Source of the DNA: Prevotella sp. | GTDB lineage: Bacteria; Bacteroidota; Bacteroidia; Bacteroidales; Bacteroidaceae | Assembly (NCBI GenBank): GCA_024680755.1 | Contig: JAILBT010000078.1 | Location: 1 to 64,000 of the forward strand | Direction of reading: 5' to 3' | DNA length: 64,000 bases | Part shown: piece after piece, positions 16,654 to 26,129 of the stretch | How positions within the stretch are numbered: the stretch's first letter is position 1 | How the letters are laid out: each line of letters starts with the position of its first letter | Program-made: the position numbers and the translations under genes | The notes under the pieces: model-generated | The model's input: only the letters and a program-made list of their open reading frames with translations | Told to the model about the DNA's origin: nothing | Database searches by the model: none

Positions 16654-19644
16654 TCAATACCACTGCACGGAGTTGCTGTAGCTGGAGCGCTTGTCATATT
16701 TCAGGGCGTCGGTCAGTGTGGCCGCGTTGCAGCGGAATGAGAAGTTGTAGCTGGTGTATGGTGCCAGCACGACAGAGCACGACATATTGAAGCAGTGCAG
16801 GTCGCGCGAGAGCGAGGCTGTGGTCATGGAGATTTTCTTGTTCTCGAAGTCGTAGCCCGACGAGAACGAGATGTTCCAGCCGTCGGATATACGCAGGTTG
16901 CCGCTTATGTTGAGGTTCTGCGTGAACTTATAGGGGTAGCGCATCGAGTTGTAGTTGAACTTGCCCGCCGTGTTCTCCCGCATGGTGATGCCATATCCGA
17001 AGCTGATGCTCCAGGGCAGCGAGAATGGCATGTATCCATCTTCATCGGTCTCCGCCTTTCCGGCGTTTTCTCGTCTGGCACCGTGCTTGCCCTCCTCCAG
17101 GTCGCGGTCGATGTTGGTATCGACCTCGCCCAGTGCGTCGTCCTCGTCGTCTTTATTCTTCCGTCGGTCGTCGTCTTTCTTCTTGTCCACCTTCTCGCCC
17201 CTGAGCCACTTGAAGAAGTTGCTCACCTTGTTGTTGTCGAGTGTGTACGACAGGTTCTGCGACATACCCTGGAAGCGTCCGAAGCGTCCGCGGTCGTACT
17301 CGGTGGTGTGCTCGCTCAGCCGGACGGGTCCGCCCACCGAGTCACATTCGTAGGCGTATGTGGCAAAGGTGGCGTTCATGTTGAAAGTGTAGCTCTTTGA
17401 CAGCTTCAGCCTGAGCGTGGTTGAGAGGTCGCTCCATGGTCGCACCGTTGCGGCAAAGTTGTAGCCCATCGTGGCCGACAGCTCGTCGATGATACTTATC
17501 TTCTTCATCGCCACCGAGTCGTTGTCGGTCTTGACCTTCATCTCCACGTTGTTGCCCAGGGTCATGTTGACGGTGCCAGTCTTTCCCTTGCCTGGCGGCG
17601 AGTAGAGCTGTCCCTGGTAGGGTGAGTATTCGACCAGCGAAACGTTGCCCTGTGCGTCGGTTTTCTGGTAGGTTTTGTAGTAGCCATAGCGTGCGGCAGA
17701 GAAGTCGGGCGCATAGCTGAAGCTGACCGACGGCGTGACGACGTGGCGTATGGCCTGTATCTTGTCGCCGAAGAGCTTTCGGCTGGGTATGAAGAAGCCA
17801 TAGAGCTTTGTTGAAGCCGAGACAGCCAGCGACCAGTTGTAAACGTTGTAGAAGCCGTAGGTGGTGTCGGTGCGCTCCACCTGCCGCTCGGTGTCCCACC
17901 ACTTGTTGAAGCGGCTCTTATATGTCCGGTCGGTCAGGTTGAACGACGGGTTGATGTTGATATATCCGAAGAGCGTGAAATTGGCATTGATGGGTATCTT
18001 GTGCTGCATGCCGTTCTTCCAGTCCCTTATCAGGTTCTTCTTCAGCAGCTGGTCTTCTTTGGTAGTGATGCTGTTGCTCATCTGTCCGGTGTAGCTCATC
18101 GAGATTTTCTCATACCAGCGTTCCTTGCCCACCATGTGTTTTCGTCTGAAGGGATAGAAGCGTGCGATGCTGATGTTCAGGTCTGGCAGAGTCAACGACA
18201 CCGACGAGTCGCGCATGTTCTGCGACACGTTCATCGACGTTGACAGCGTCATGCCTATGCTGGAGAAGGTGGTGCTGTATGACACGCTCGACGTGCGCGT
18301 CGACTGCGTCATCGACTGCGGGTTGTACATCGACGTCAGGTTGTTGCGCTCGTAGCTGGTCGAGGCATAGTTGACGCTGGCCGAGAGCGTGCTGTAGGGG
18401 TTTGCTTTCTGGTCCTGGCGGTGGCTCCACTGCAGCTTGAAGGAAGTGGTCTTCGAGTAGTCGGGCATGTTCTTCTCGCCCGTGATGCTGTTCTGATAGC
18501 TGGCCAGCAGCGAGCCGCTGTAGCGGTAGCGCTTGCGGTAGTTTGATGCAGCCGACACTCCCCACGAGCCCTTGGTGTATATCTCTCCCGTCAGCTTTAG
18601 GTCCATCTTGTCCGATATGGCGAAATAGTATCCGCCGTCGCGCAGGTAGAAGCCGCGCGAGGTCTCGTCGCCGTATGTCGGCATGATGAAGCCGCTGCTG
18701 TAGCTCTTGGTGAAGGGGAAGAAGCCGTAGGGCACAGCCAGCGGCAGCGGCACGTCGGCCACGACGAGATATGCCGGTCCGAACACCACGTCCTTGCCCG
18801 GTCGCACCTTTGCGCGCGAGAGAGCTATGTAGAAGTCGGGGTGCGGGTCGTCGCAGGTGGTGTAGCGGCCGTGGCGCAGGAAGAGTTCGCCCTCGCCGTT
18901 GCGTTTCGACAGCTCAGAGGTCAGAAAGCCGTCGTCCTGCTGTGTATAGACCTGCTGAATGAGTCCTTTCTTAGTCTTGAAGTTGAAAGCCATCGTGTCG
19001 CTCTCGTATGTGTCGCTGCCCATCTTAAAGACCGGCGTGCCTATGAGGGCGTTGGTGGCGGTGTCGCGTCCGCCTGTGGCGTGCACGAGCGACGAGTCGA
19101 GGCACATGTATATCTTCTCGCTCTTGAGGTCCATGTTCTGGTATTCCACATGTGCGTCGCCATAGAGGTGAGCCATGCCCGTTCCGGCCACATATACTAT
19201 AGAGTCTTCGGCCGAATACTTGACGGGCGAGTCGATGCCGCTCTTCTTCTGTCTGTTAAGCGAGTCGGCATAGAGCGAGTCGTCGATGTGCTTGTTGCGC
19301 TGCCAGATGGCTTTCTCCAGCGAGTCCATCAGGGCTGTGTCTGTCTGAGCCAGGGCCACGGCATCGAGCTTGCGCGGCAGGGTGAGCAGCGGCACGTCGG
19401 TCCCCGCCTGGTCGAGCACGCTGCGCACGATGGCGCTGGGGCGCAGCTGTCGCAACGAGTCGGTCTGCCACGTCACAACGGCAGCACCGCCCGTTGCGCG
19501 CGGCGCAGCCCCACCGGCCGACATCATTACATGGGCGACGACCGCCAACAGCGCTGTGAGAAAGACCCACCTTCGTTTCACGGCCGCAAAGGTACTACTA
19601 TTTTTTATCACTGCGTAAGGTTGCCTGTTATTTTTTAGGCCCAT
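16654..19644 (-). CDS. lptD: LptD-like LPS-assembly outer membrane protein
   Basis: SAEDSIVYVAGTGMAHLYGDAHVEYQNMDLKSEKIYMCLDSSLVHATG (OstA-like) followed by a long beta-barrel. Confidence 0.85.
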   Translation of the reverse strand: MGLKNNRQPYAVIKNSSTFAAVKRRWVFLTALLAVVAHVMMSAGGAAPRATGGAAVVTWQTDSLRQLRPSAIVRSVLDQAGTDVPLLTLPRKLDAVALAQTDTALMDSLEKAIWQRNKHIDDSLYADSLNRQKKSGIDSPVKYSAEDSIVYVAGTGMAHLYGDAHVEYQNMDLKSEKIYMCLDSSLVHATGGRDTATNALIGTPVFKMGSDTYESDTMAFNFKTKKGLIQQVYTQQDDGFLTSELSKRNGEGELFLRHGRYTTCDDPHPDFYIALSRAKVRPGKDVVFGPAYLVVADVPLPLAVPYGFFPFTKSYSSGFIMPTYGDETSRGFYLRDGGYYFAISDKMDLKLTGEIYTKGSWGVSAASNYRKRYRYSGSLLASYQNSITGEKNMPDYSKTTSFKLQWSHRQDQKANPYSTLSASVNYASTSYERNNLTSMYNPQSMTQSTRTSSVSYSTTFSSIGMTLSTSMNVSQNMRDSSVSLTLPDLNISIARFYPFRRKHMVGKERWYEKISMSYTGQMSNSITTKEDQLLKKNLIRDWKNGMQHKIPINANFTLFGYININPSFNLTDRTYKSRFNKWWDTERQVERTDTTYGFYNVYNWSLAVSASTKLYGFFIPSRKLFGDKIQAIRHVVTPSVSFSYAPDFSAARYGYYKTYQKTDAQGNVSLVEYSPYQGQLYSPPGKGKTGTVNMTLGNNVEMKVKTDNDSVAMKKISIIDELSATMGYNFAATVRPWSDLSTTLRLKLSKSYTFNMNATFATYAYECDSVGGPVRLSEHTTEYDRGRFGRFQGMSQNLSYTLDNNKVSNFFKWLRGEKVDKKKDDDRRKNKDDEDDALGEVDTNIDRDLEEGKHGARRENAGKAETDEDGYMPFSLPWSISFGYGITMRENTAGKFNYNSMRYPYKFTQNLNISGNLRISDGWNISFSSGYDFENKKISMTTASLSRDLHCFNMSCSVVLAPYTSYNFSFRCNAATLTDALKYDKRSSYSNSVQWY

Positions 19645-19700
19645 AGCGGCAGATTTACACTTTTTTTACACAAATGTTTGGCCGTTTCAGGGAAAAGCCG

Positions 19701-19708
19701 TACCTTTG
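19701..19708 (+). promoter_or_regulatory. -7 element TACCTTTG with TTTG at 19677-19680, upstream of rplS
   Basis: 20-nt spacing, canonical Bacteroidetes promoter. Confidence 0.65.
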
Positions 19709-19808
19709 CACCGCTTTTTCGGCGTAACCGATGACGGGAAGTAACGAGTGGCCCGCTATGTTGCGTCGAGGGCCAAGAAGAAACACATATAAATTACTTT
19801 ACAGCAAA

Positions 19809-20174
19809 ATGGATCTGATTAAGATTGCTGAAGAGGCTTTTGCCACCGGCAAGCAGCACCCGCAGTTCAAGGCGGGCGACACCGTGACCGTGGCCTACAA
19901 GATTGTCGAGGGCTCGAAGGAGCGTATCCAGCAGTATCGTGGCGTGGTTATCAAGATTTGCGGCCACGGCGAGAAGAAGCGTTTCACCGTGCGCAAGATG
20001 AGCGGCACGGTGGGTGTAGAGCGTATTTTCCCCATCGAGAGTCCCAACATTGAGAGCATCGAGGTGAACAAGATAGGCAAGGTGCGCCGCGCCAAGCTCT
20101 ACTATCTGCGCAAGCTCACCGGCAAGGCAGCCCGCATCGCCGAGAAGCGCCGCATGGTGAAGAGTGCCGAGTAA
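19809..20174 (+). CDS. rplS: 50S ribosomal protein L19
   Basis: [56 protein letters not shown]. Confidence 0.97.
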   Translation: MDLIKIAEEAFATGKQHPQFKAGDTVTVAYKIVEGSKERIQQYRGVVIKICGHGEKKRFTVRKMSGTVGVERIFPIESPNIESIEVNKIGKVRRAKLYYLRKLTGKAARIAEKRRMVKSAE

Positions 20175-20179
20175 CCAAG

Positions 20180-20590
20180 ATGGACTTTCGCATCACTACA
20201 CTGAGCGACATACGCGCCGTGGCCAGACAGTTTATCGAGGCTGTCGGGCAGCGGCGCGTCATTGCGTTCTATGGGGCCATGGGGGCCGGAAAGACCACCT
20301 TCATCAAGGCCCTGTGTCAGGAGATGGGCGTCAACGACGTCATCACATCGCCCACGTTTGCCATTGTCAACGAATATGGTGTCAACGACGGCAGCAGCAT
20401 ATATCATTTCGATTTCTACCGCATCAAGCGCATCGACGAGGTGTATGACATGGGCTACGAAGACTATTTCTACAGCGGCAGGCTGTGCCTGATAGAGTGG
20501 CCAGAGCTGATCGAAGAGCTGCTACCCGAAGATGCCCTGCGCGTCAGCATAACCCAGCAGCCCGACGGCAGCCGGCTGATAAGGCTGTAG
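20180..20590 (+). CDS. tsaE: tRNA threonylcarbamoyladenosine biosynthesis protein TsaE
   Basis: FYGAMGAGKTTFIKALCQEMGV, TSPTFAIVNEY, HFDFYRIKRIDEVYDMGYEDYFYSGRLCLIEWPE. Confidence 0.93.
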   Translation: MDFRITTLSDIRAVARQFIEAVGQRRVIAFYGAMGAGKTTFIKALCQEMGVNDVITSPTFAIVNEYGVNDGSSIYHFDFYRIKRIDEVYDMGYEDYFYSGRLCLIEWPELIEELLPEDALRVSITQQPDGSRLIRL

Positions 20591-20597
20591 CAGCAAC

Positions 20598-20696
20598 TCT
20601 GAATAATCCGATTACTCTGAATAATCTGATTACTCTGAATAATCCGATTACTCTGATTACTCCGATTACTCTGATTACTCCGAATAATCCGACTAC
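20598..20696. repeat. 9-nt tandem array (TCYGATTAC / TCYGAATAA), 11 units
   Basis: Direct reading of 99 nt between tsaE and aroB. Confidence 0.95.
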
Positions 20697-20718
20697 CCAA
20701 TCCCTCAACCCTTCCCTC

Positions 20719-21783
20719 ATGCCCGCCCAACCCGTAATCTTCGCTGCCGATGCTGCCGTTGCCCTGCAGCAGGCCATCGCCGACATACAGCCCGACCGCT
20801 GCGTCGTTCTGTGCGACGACGTCACTTGCCGCCTCTGCCTGCCCCTGACGGAGCAGGCCGTCGGCGGCCTGCCCGTCGTCTGCATAGCCAGCACCGACAG
20901 CCACAAGAACCTCGACAGCCTGACCCACGTCTGGCAGGAGCTGCAGCGTCTCGGCGCCACACGCCACTCGCTGATGGTCAACCTCGGAGGCGGCATGGTG
21001 ACCGACCTGGGAGGCTTCGCTGCCAGCACCTTCAAGCGCGGACTGCACTTTGTAAACATCCCCACCACGCTGCTGGCTATGGTCGATGCCTCGGTGGGCG
21101 GCAAGACAGGCATAAACTTCGGACAACTGAAAAACGAGATAGGCGTGTTCCGCAATGCCGACCGCGTCATCATCGACACGCGTTTTCTCGCCACGATGGA
21201 CCGCAGCAACATGCTCTCGGGCTACGCCGAGATGCTGAAGCACGCCCTGATCAGCACCGACACGTCCATGCTGGCCGAGCTGCTCACCTTCGACATCGAG
21301 CAGCCGGACCTGGGCCGGCTGCAGCAGATGGTCAGGCAGAGCGTGGCCGTGAAACAGCGCATCGTGACCGAAGACCCGCTGGAACAGGGACTGCGCAAGG
21401 CGCTCAACCTGGGCCACACCGCCGGACATGCCTTCGAGAGCTGGAGCCTGGCACGCAGCGGCACAGGCAGCGGCACACCGATGCTCCACGGCTATGCTGT
21501 GGCCTACGGGCTGGTGGTCGAGCTCTACCTGAGCACCACGAAGGCAGGCTTCCCCACCGAGCGTCTGCGACAGCTGACCGCCTTCGTGCGCCGACACTAC
21601 GGACAGGCAGCCATCACCTGTCGCGACTATCCGCAGCTGCTCAGTCTGATGCACCACGACAAGAAGAACGTTGGGGCCGACATCAATTTCACACTGCTTA
21701 CCGATGTGGGCCGCTTGCTTATCAACCAGACGGCCACGGAGAGCGAAATCTGCGAGGCTCTCGATTTCTACCGCGAGGGCTGA
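20719..21783 (+). CDS. aroB: 3-dehydroquinate synthase
   Basis: MVNLGGGMVTDLGGFAASTFKRGLHFVNIPTTLLAMVDASVGGKTGINF; start moved to MPAQPVIF after the repeat. Confidence 0.95.
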   Translation: MPAQPVIFAADAAVALQQAIADIQPDRCVVLCDDVTCRLCLPLTEQAVGGLPVVCIASTDSHKNLDSLTHVWQELQRLGATRHSLMVNLGGGMVTDLGGFAASTFKRGLHFVNIPTTLLAMVDASVGGKTGINFGQLKNEIGVFRNADRVIIDTRFLATMDRSNMLSGYAEMLKHALISTDTSMLAELLTFDIEQPDLGRLQQMVRQSVAVKQRIVTEDPLEQGLRKALNLGHTAGHAFESWSLARSGTGSGTPMLHGYAVAYGLVVELYLSTTKAGFPTERLRQLTAFVRRHYGQAAITCRDYPQLLSLMHHDKKNVGADINFTLLTDVGRLLINQTATESEICEALDFYREG

Positions 21784-21828
21784 CCCTCGGCCTGTCAACC
21801 TGTCCGCCCTACCCCACCGCCCACACAC

Positions 21829-22164
21829 ATGAAGCCCATCGTATGGCGCCGGCTGCCCCTGCCCACCGACTATTATGCCATCAACCTGCTGGGGCTGATA
21901 CTGTCGCGGCGCCCGCTGACAGCTGTCGAGCTGCGCCACGAGCTGATACACTCGCGCCAGCAGCGCGAGCTGTTGTATGTGGGCTTCTTCGTGTGGTATG
22001 TGGCCGAATGGCTCTTCTGGCTGCTGCGCCTGCGCAGCTCATGGCGCGCATACCTCAACATCAGCTTTGAACAGGAGGCCTACGCTCATGAGGCCGAGCC
22101 CGACTACCTGGCTCGGCGCCGTCCCTACGCTTTCCTGCACCTTGTGGGCTCGCAACGCCATTAA
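21829..22164 (+). CDS. Small conserved protein with HELIH-type motif and hydrophobic segment
   Basis: LRHELIHSRQQRELLYVGFFVWYVAEWLFWLLRL. Confidence 0.65.
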   Translation: MKPIVWRRLPLPTDYYAINLLGLILSRRPLTAVELRHELIHSRQQRELLYVGFFVWYVAEWLFWLLRLRSSWRAYLNISFEQEAYAHEAEPDYLARRRPYAFLHLVGSQRH

Positions 22165-22176
22165 CCCGCCACTTGC

Positions 22177-22221
22177 CGTTACAATGCTGTTACAACGCTT
22201 GGGTGTAACAGCATTGTAACG
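22177..22221. repeat. 18-bp perfect inverted repeat
   Basis: cgttacaatgctgttaca (22177-22194) / tgtaacagcattgtaacg (22204-22221), 9-nt loop. Confidence 0.9.
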
Positions 22222-22288
22222 CCTTTCGTTGCATGATTACGGCCGAAGTGGGTATTTTTGCCGCCGTAATCAAAACATAAGCAAGACA

Positions 22289-23977
22289 ATGGAAACAAGT
22301 CAAGACTACCTGATGGTGTCAATGAAGCTGCTGGGAGCGCTGGGGCTGCTCATCTACGGCATGCGCATGATGAGCGACGCCCTGCAGAAGATGGCCGGCC
22401 CACAGCTGCGCCATATCCTGGCCCGCATGACCACGAACCGCTTGACCGGTATGCTGACCGGCACGTTCGTCACATGCGCCGTGCAGTCGTCGTCGGCCAC
22501 GACGGTGATGACCGTGTCGTTTGTGTCGGCCGGACTGCTGACGCTCTCGCAGGCCATCTCCGTCATCATGGGCGCAAACATCGGCACCACGCTCACAGCC
22601 TGGATAATGACGCTGGGATACAACGTCGATCTGACCAACGTCGTGTTCCCCGCGTTCACCATAGGTATCATACTGATATATATGAAGCGCCACCGCATCG
22701 TAGGCGACTTCCTGTTCGGCATAGCTTTCATGTTTCTCTCTCTTGTTATGCTGAGCAGCGCCGGCAAGGAGCTCGACCTGGAGCACAACGCCGATGTGGT
22801 GGCCTTCTTCGCCTCGTTCGACACCGACAGCTACTGGACCATACTGGCCTTCCTCGGCATCGGAACGCTTATCACATGCATAGTGCAGTCGTCGGCAGCG
22901 GTCATGGCCATAACCATACTGCTCTGTTCGACCGGCGTGCTGCCCATCTACCTCGGCATAGCCCTCGTCATGGGCGAGAACATCGGCACCACGGCCACGG
23001 CCAACCTGGCGGCGCTGGGTGCCAACACGCAGGCCCGGCGCGCAGCCCTGGCCCATCTGCTGTTCAACGTGTTCGGCGTGGTGTGGGTGCTGTGCGTGTT
23101 CTACCCCTTTGTCAATCTGGTGTGCCAGCTCGTGGGCTACGACCCCGCAGCCGGCGGACAGGCCGCACGGCTGCCGGTCGTGCTGGCCATGTTCCACACA
23201 TGCTTCAACGTGACCAACACCGCCCTGCTCATTGGCTTCATACCCTGGATGGAACGGGCCGTGTGCTGGCTGCTGCCGGAGAAGACAGAGCAGCAAGATG
23301 AAGAGTTCCGCCTCAGACACATACAGGCCAACCTCATGCAGACACCGGAAATATCCGTGCTGCAGGCGCAGAAGGAGACGGCCCACTTCGGCCAGCGCGT
23401 ACAGCAGATGTTCGGCCTTGTCAGCAGACTGGCCGACGAGCACGACGGACAGCAGTTTGCCCGCCTGTTCTCCCAGATAGAGCAGCAGGAAGACTACACC
23501 GACCGCATGGAGATAGAGATAGCCAGCTTTCTGGAACAGGTCAGCGAGAACCACCTGAGCGACGAGACAAAGGCCAAGGTGCGGCAGATGCTGCGCGAGG
23601 TGGGCGAACTGGAGTCGATAGGCGACGCCTGCTACAACCTGGCACGCACACTGAGCCGGCGCAACGACTCGGGCAAGAGCTTCCCGCCACGCCTGGACGA
23701 GCAGCTGCACGAGATGATGGGCCTGTGCGACAAGGCACTCAGGCAGATGAACATCGTCATAACGGGCCACCGCCACCAGCACGACATACGCGAGACATTC
23801 CGGCTGGAAAACGAAATCAACCTGTTGCGCCAGCGGCTGAAAGCCGACAACATACGCGCCGTGAACGAACGCGAATACGACTACGCCATCGGCACGACAT
23901 ACATCGACCTCATCAACGAGTGTGAGAAGCTGGGCGACTATGTGGTGAATGTTGTGCAGGCCAGATTTGGCAAATAG
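22289..23977 (+). CDS. Na/Pi cotransporter family protein with C-terminal PhoU-like domain
   Basis: LIYGMRMMSDALQKMAGPQLR, TCAVQSSSATTVMTVSFVSAG, MGANIGTTLTAW, second QSSAAVMAI repeat. Confidence 0.92.
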   Translation: METSQDYLMVSMKLLGALGLLIYGMRMMSDALQKMAGPQLRHILARMTTNRLTGMLTGTFVTCAVQSSSATTVMTVSFVSAGLLTLSQAISVIMGANIGTTLTAWIMTLGYNVDLTNVVFPAFTIGIILIYMKRHRIVGDFLFGIAFMFLSLVMLSSAGKELDLEHNADVVAFFASFDTDSYWTILAFLGIGTLITCIVQSSAAVMAITILLCSTGVLPIYLGIALVMGENIGTTATANLAALGANTQARRAALAHLLFNVFGVVWVLCVFYPFVNLVCQLVGYDPAAGGQAARLPVVLAMFHTCFNVTNTALLIGFIPWMERAVCWLLPEKTEQQDEEFRLRHIQANLMQTPEISVLQAQKETAHFGQRVQQMFGLVSRLADEHDGQQFARLFSQIEQQEDYTDRMEIEIASFLEQVSENHLSDETKAKVRQMLREVGELESIGDACYNLARTLSRRNDSGKSFPPRLDEQLHEMMGLCDKALRQMNIVITGHRHQHDIRETFRLENEINLLRQRLKADNIRAVNEREYDYAIGTTYIDLINECEKLGDYVVNVVQARFGK

Positions 23978-23989
23978 AAATATTATCCC

Positions 23990-23997
23990 TACCTTTG
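23990..23997 (+). promoter_or_regulatory. -7 element TACCTTTG upstream of the response regulator
   Basis: cccTACCTTTGccc. Confidence 0.4.
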
Positions 23998-24006
23998 CCC
24001 GCAGGT

Positions 24007-24693
24007 ATGGAAAAGAAGAGGATACTGATTGTTGACGACGAGCACGACCTGTGCGACATACTGCAGTTTAACCTGTCGGTGGCAGGCTACGAAGTCCTGA
24101 CAGCCCACTCGGCCGAAGAGGCGCTGGCGCTGATGGCCGGCGGCGCGACGTTCGACCTGCTGCTACTCGACGTGATGATGCCAGGAATGTCGGGCTTCGA
24201 CATGGCGGCGCGGCTGAAAGCAGACAGACGGACGGCCCGACTGCCCATCATCTTCATCACGGCAAAGGACACCGAAGACGACACCCTGAGGGGCTTCGGC
24301 CTCGGGGCCGACGACTATGTGAGCAAGCCCTTCTCCGTGCGCGAGGTGGTGGCCAGGGTCGGAGCCGTGCTGAAGCGAAACATGCCGCAGGGACGACTGC
24401 TGCGCCACGACGGGCTGGAGATAGACACCACGGCAAAGACCGTGCATGCCGACGGCGACAGCATTGAGCTGACACGAACGGAGTTTGACCTGCTGGCCCT
24501 GCTGCTGAGCCACCGCGGACGGGTGTTCTCCCGCAGGCAACTGTTAGACGCCGTCTGGCCTGACGACGTGATCGTGACAGAACGCACCGTTGACGTCAAC
24601 ATCACCCGACTGCGCAAGAAGCTGGGACGGCACGCGGCATGCATAGTCACAAGACAGGGATTCGGATATTTCTTCAGAAACGAAGATCAATGA
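24007..24693 (+). CDS. OmpR/PhoB-family response regulator
   Basis: ILIVDDEHDLCDILQFNL...LLLDVMMPGMSGFD...SKPFSVREVVARV; winged-helix C-terminus. Confidence 0.93.
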   Translation: MEKKRILIVDDEHDLCDILQFNLSVAGYEVLTAHSAEEALALMAGGATFDLLLLDVMMPGMSGFDMAARLKADRRTARLPIIFITAKDTEDDTLRGFGLGADDYVSKPFSVREVVARVGAVLKRNMPQGRLLRHDGLEIDTTAKTVHADGDSIELTRTEFDLLALLLSHRGRVFSRRQLLDAVWPDDVIVTERTVDVNITRLRKKLGRHAACIVTRQGFGYFFRNEDQ

Positions 24694-24715
24694 AGAGTAA
24701 AGACACCGCAGCATA

Positions 24716-25654
24716 ATGAAACACAAGACACCACTGCGTAAGCTGTCTGAAGGCCGGAAGATGTTTGCCAGTGTGATGGTGGTGTTCGCCGTCTATGCCG
24801 TCATCTTCATCCTCTTTGAAGACTACGACCGCAAGCGACTGCAGCCCTTCGACGAGGTGAGCGACTGGCATCTGCTGCTCTTCTCGCTCGTGGTCATGGC
24901 CGGGCTCGCACTGCTGCTGCACCGCTATGCGCGGCGCATGGACCAGCGCATCAGCCGCGAGCAGATGGCACGGCAGAACGAGATGCGCCGACAACTGACA
25001 CAGAACATCGCACACGAGCTGAAAACACCCGTGGCCAGCATACTCGGATATACGGAAACCATACTCGACAACCCCGACATCGGCCAGGCGACACAGCTGC
25101 AGTTCATACGGCGCACACACGACCAGGCACGCAGGCTGACATCATTGCTGCACGACATCTCGACGCTGAACCGAATGGACTATGCGCCACACATGCTGAA
25201 CATGGAGCGCGTGGAGCTGTCGGCACTCGTGGCCGACATCATCGAAGAGACAAGGCTGGCCGCCGAGACAAAGCAGATGACGGTGAACAACTATCTGCCC
25301 AAACACATCCACATCAACGGCAACTGGGGACTGATCTACAGCATCTTCCGCAACCTAATGGACAATGCCATCAACTATGCCGGCCCAGACACGACCGTCA
25401 GCATATCGGCCCGCGAACAGCAAGACCACTGGGCCTTCTGCTTCAGCGACAACGGCAGCGGCGTGCCCGACGAACACCTGCCACGGCTCTTCGAACGCTT
25501 CTACCGCCTTGACAAAGGGCGCAGCCGCGCCCTGGGAGGCACCGGTCTCGGACTGGCAATAGTCAAGAACGCCGTGCAGCTGCATGGCGGCAGCATTGCC
25601 GCGGGCAACGCTGCCGGCGGCGGGCTGTGTTTTAACTTCACCCTGAAAAAATAG
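24716..25654 (+). CDS. Sensor histidine kinase
   Basis: NIAHELKTPVASILGYTETI; NLMDNAINYA; GGTGLGLAIVKNAVQLHGG. Confidence 0.93.
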   Translation: MKHKTPLRKLSEGRKMFASVMVVFAVYAVIFILFEDYDRKRLQPFDEVSDWHLLLFSLVVMAGLALLLHRYARRMDQRISREQMARQNEMRRQLTQNIAHELKTPVASILGYTETILDNPDIGQATQLQFIRRTHDQARRLTSLLHDISTLNRMDYAPHMLNMERVELSALVADIIEETRLAAETKQMTVNNYLPKHIHINGNWGLIYSIFRNLMDNAINYAGPDTTVSISAREQQDHWAFCFSDNGSGVPDEHLPRLFERFYRLDKGRSRALGGTGLGLAIVKNAVQLHGGSIAAGNAAGGGLCFNFTLKK

Positions 25655-25670
25655 ACACACTCAACAACCA

Positions 25671-25964
25671 ATGGAACAGACAGAAAGAATACGCGAGATG
25701 GAGCAGCGGCTCGACCGTGCCTCGGCAGCAGTGATGGAACTCTCGGCGGCGCTCGACAGCTATGAGGCGGCACTCGATGGCCTCGACCAGCTGAAAAGCT
25801 ACTACGGCAGCGAGCTGTGGCGGCACGACCTGGCCGACGACGAGGCCGGACGGCTGCCACAGAAGCTGAAGCGCGGCGTGCTGTCGGAGGACGCCGTATG
25901 GAACCTGCTGACAGACAACCGCAACCTCAGGCTGCGCATGCAGCAGGTCGCCGCAAAGGAATAA
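25671..25964 (+). CDS. DUF4298 family protein
   Basis: ERIREMEQRLDRA...LKSYYGSELWRHDLADDEAGRLPQKLKRGVLSEDAVWNLL. Confidence 0.75.
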   Translation: MEQTERIREMEQRLDRASAAVMELSAALDSYEAALDGLDQLKSYYGSELWRHDLADDEAGRLPQKLKRGVLSEDAVWNLLTDNRNLRLRMQQVAAKE

Positions 25965-26129
25965 ACGACACATTGCGCAACCACGGCAAACGCATTTTTT
26001 TTGTCTTTTTCTTTCCACATTCAATTGCTTTTTGTACATTTGCACGCAAAAAGCAAGTCGGCAGCATGTAGCAGACAGACATCTGAGCACGACAACAACC
26101 TATAGCAGAAAGCTTAAAGACAAGTAAAG

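Noticed and set aside
20598-20696. Possible CRISPR-like repeat array
   Set aside because: 9-nt perfect tandem units with no spacers.
20470-21951. 493-aa minus-strand ORF opposite aroB/tsaE
   Set aside because: Antisense shadow of clear aroB in GC-rich DNA; composition (His/Gln/Val-rich) is not protein-like and there is no start context.
22319-23782. 487-aa minus-strand ORF opposite the Na/Pi cotransporter
   Set aside because: Antisense shadow of a strongly recognisable transporter gene.
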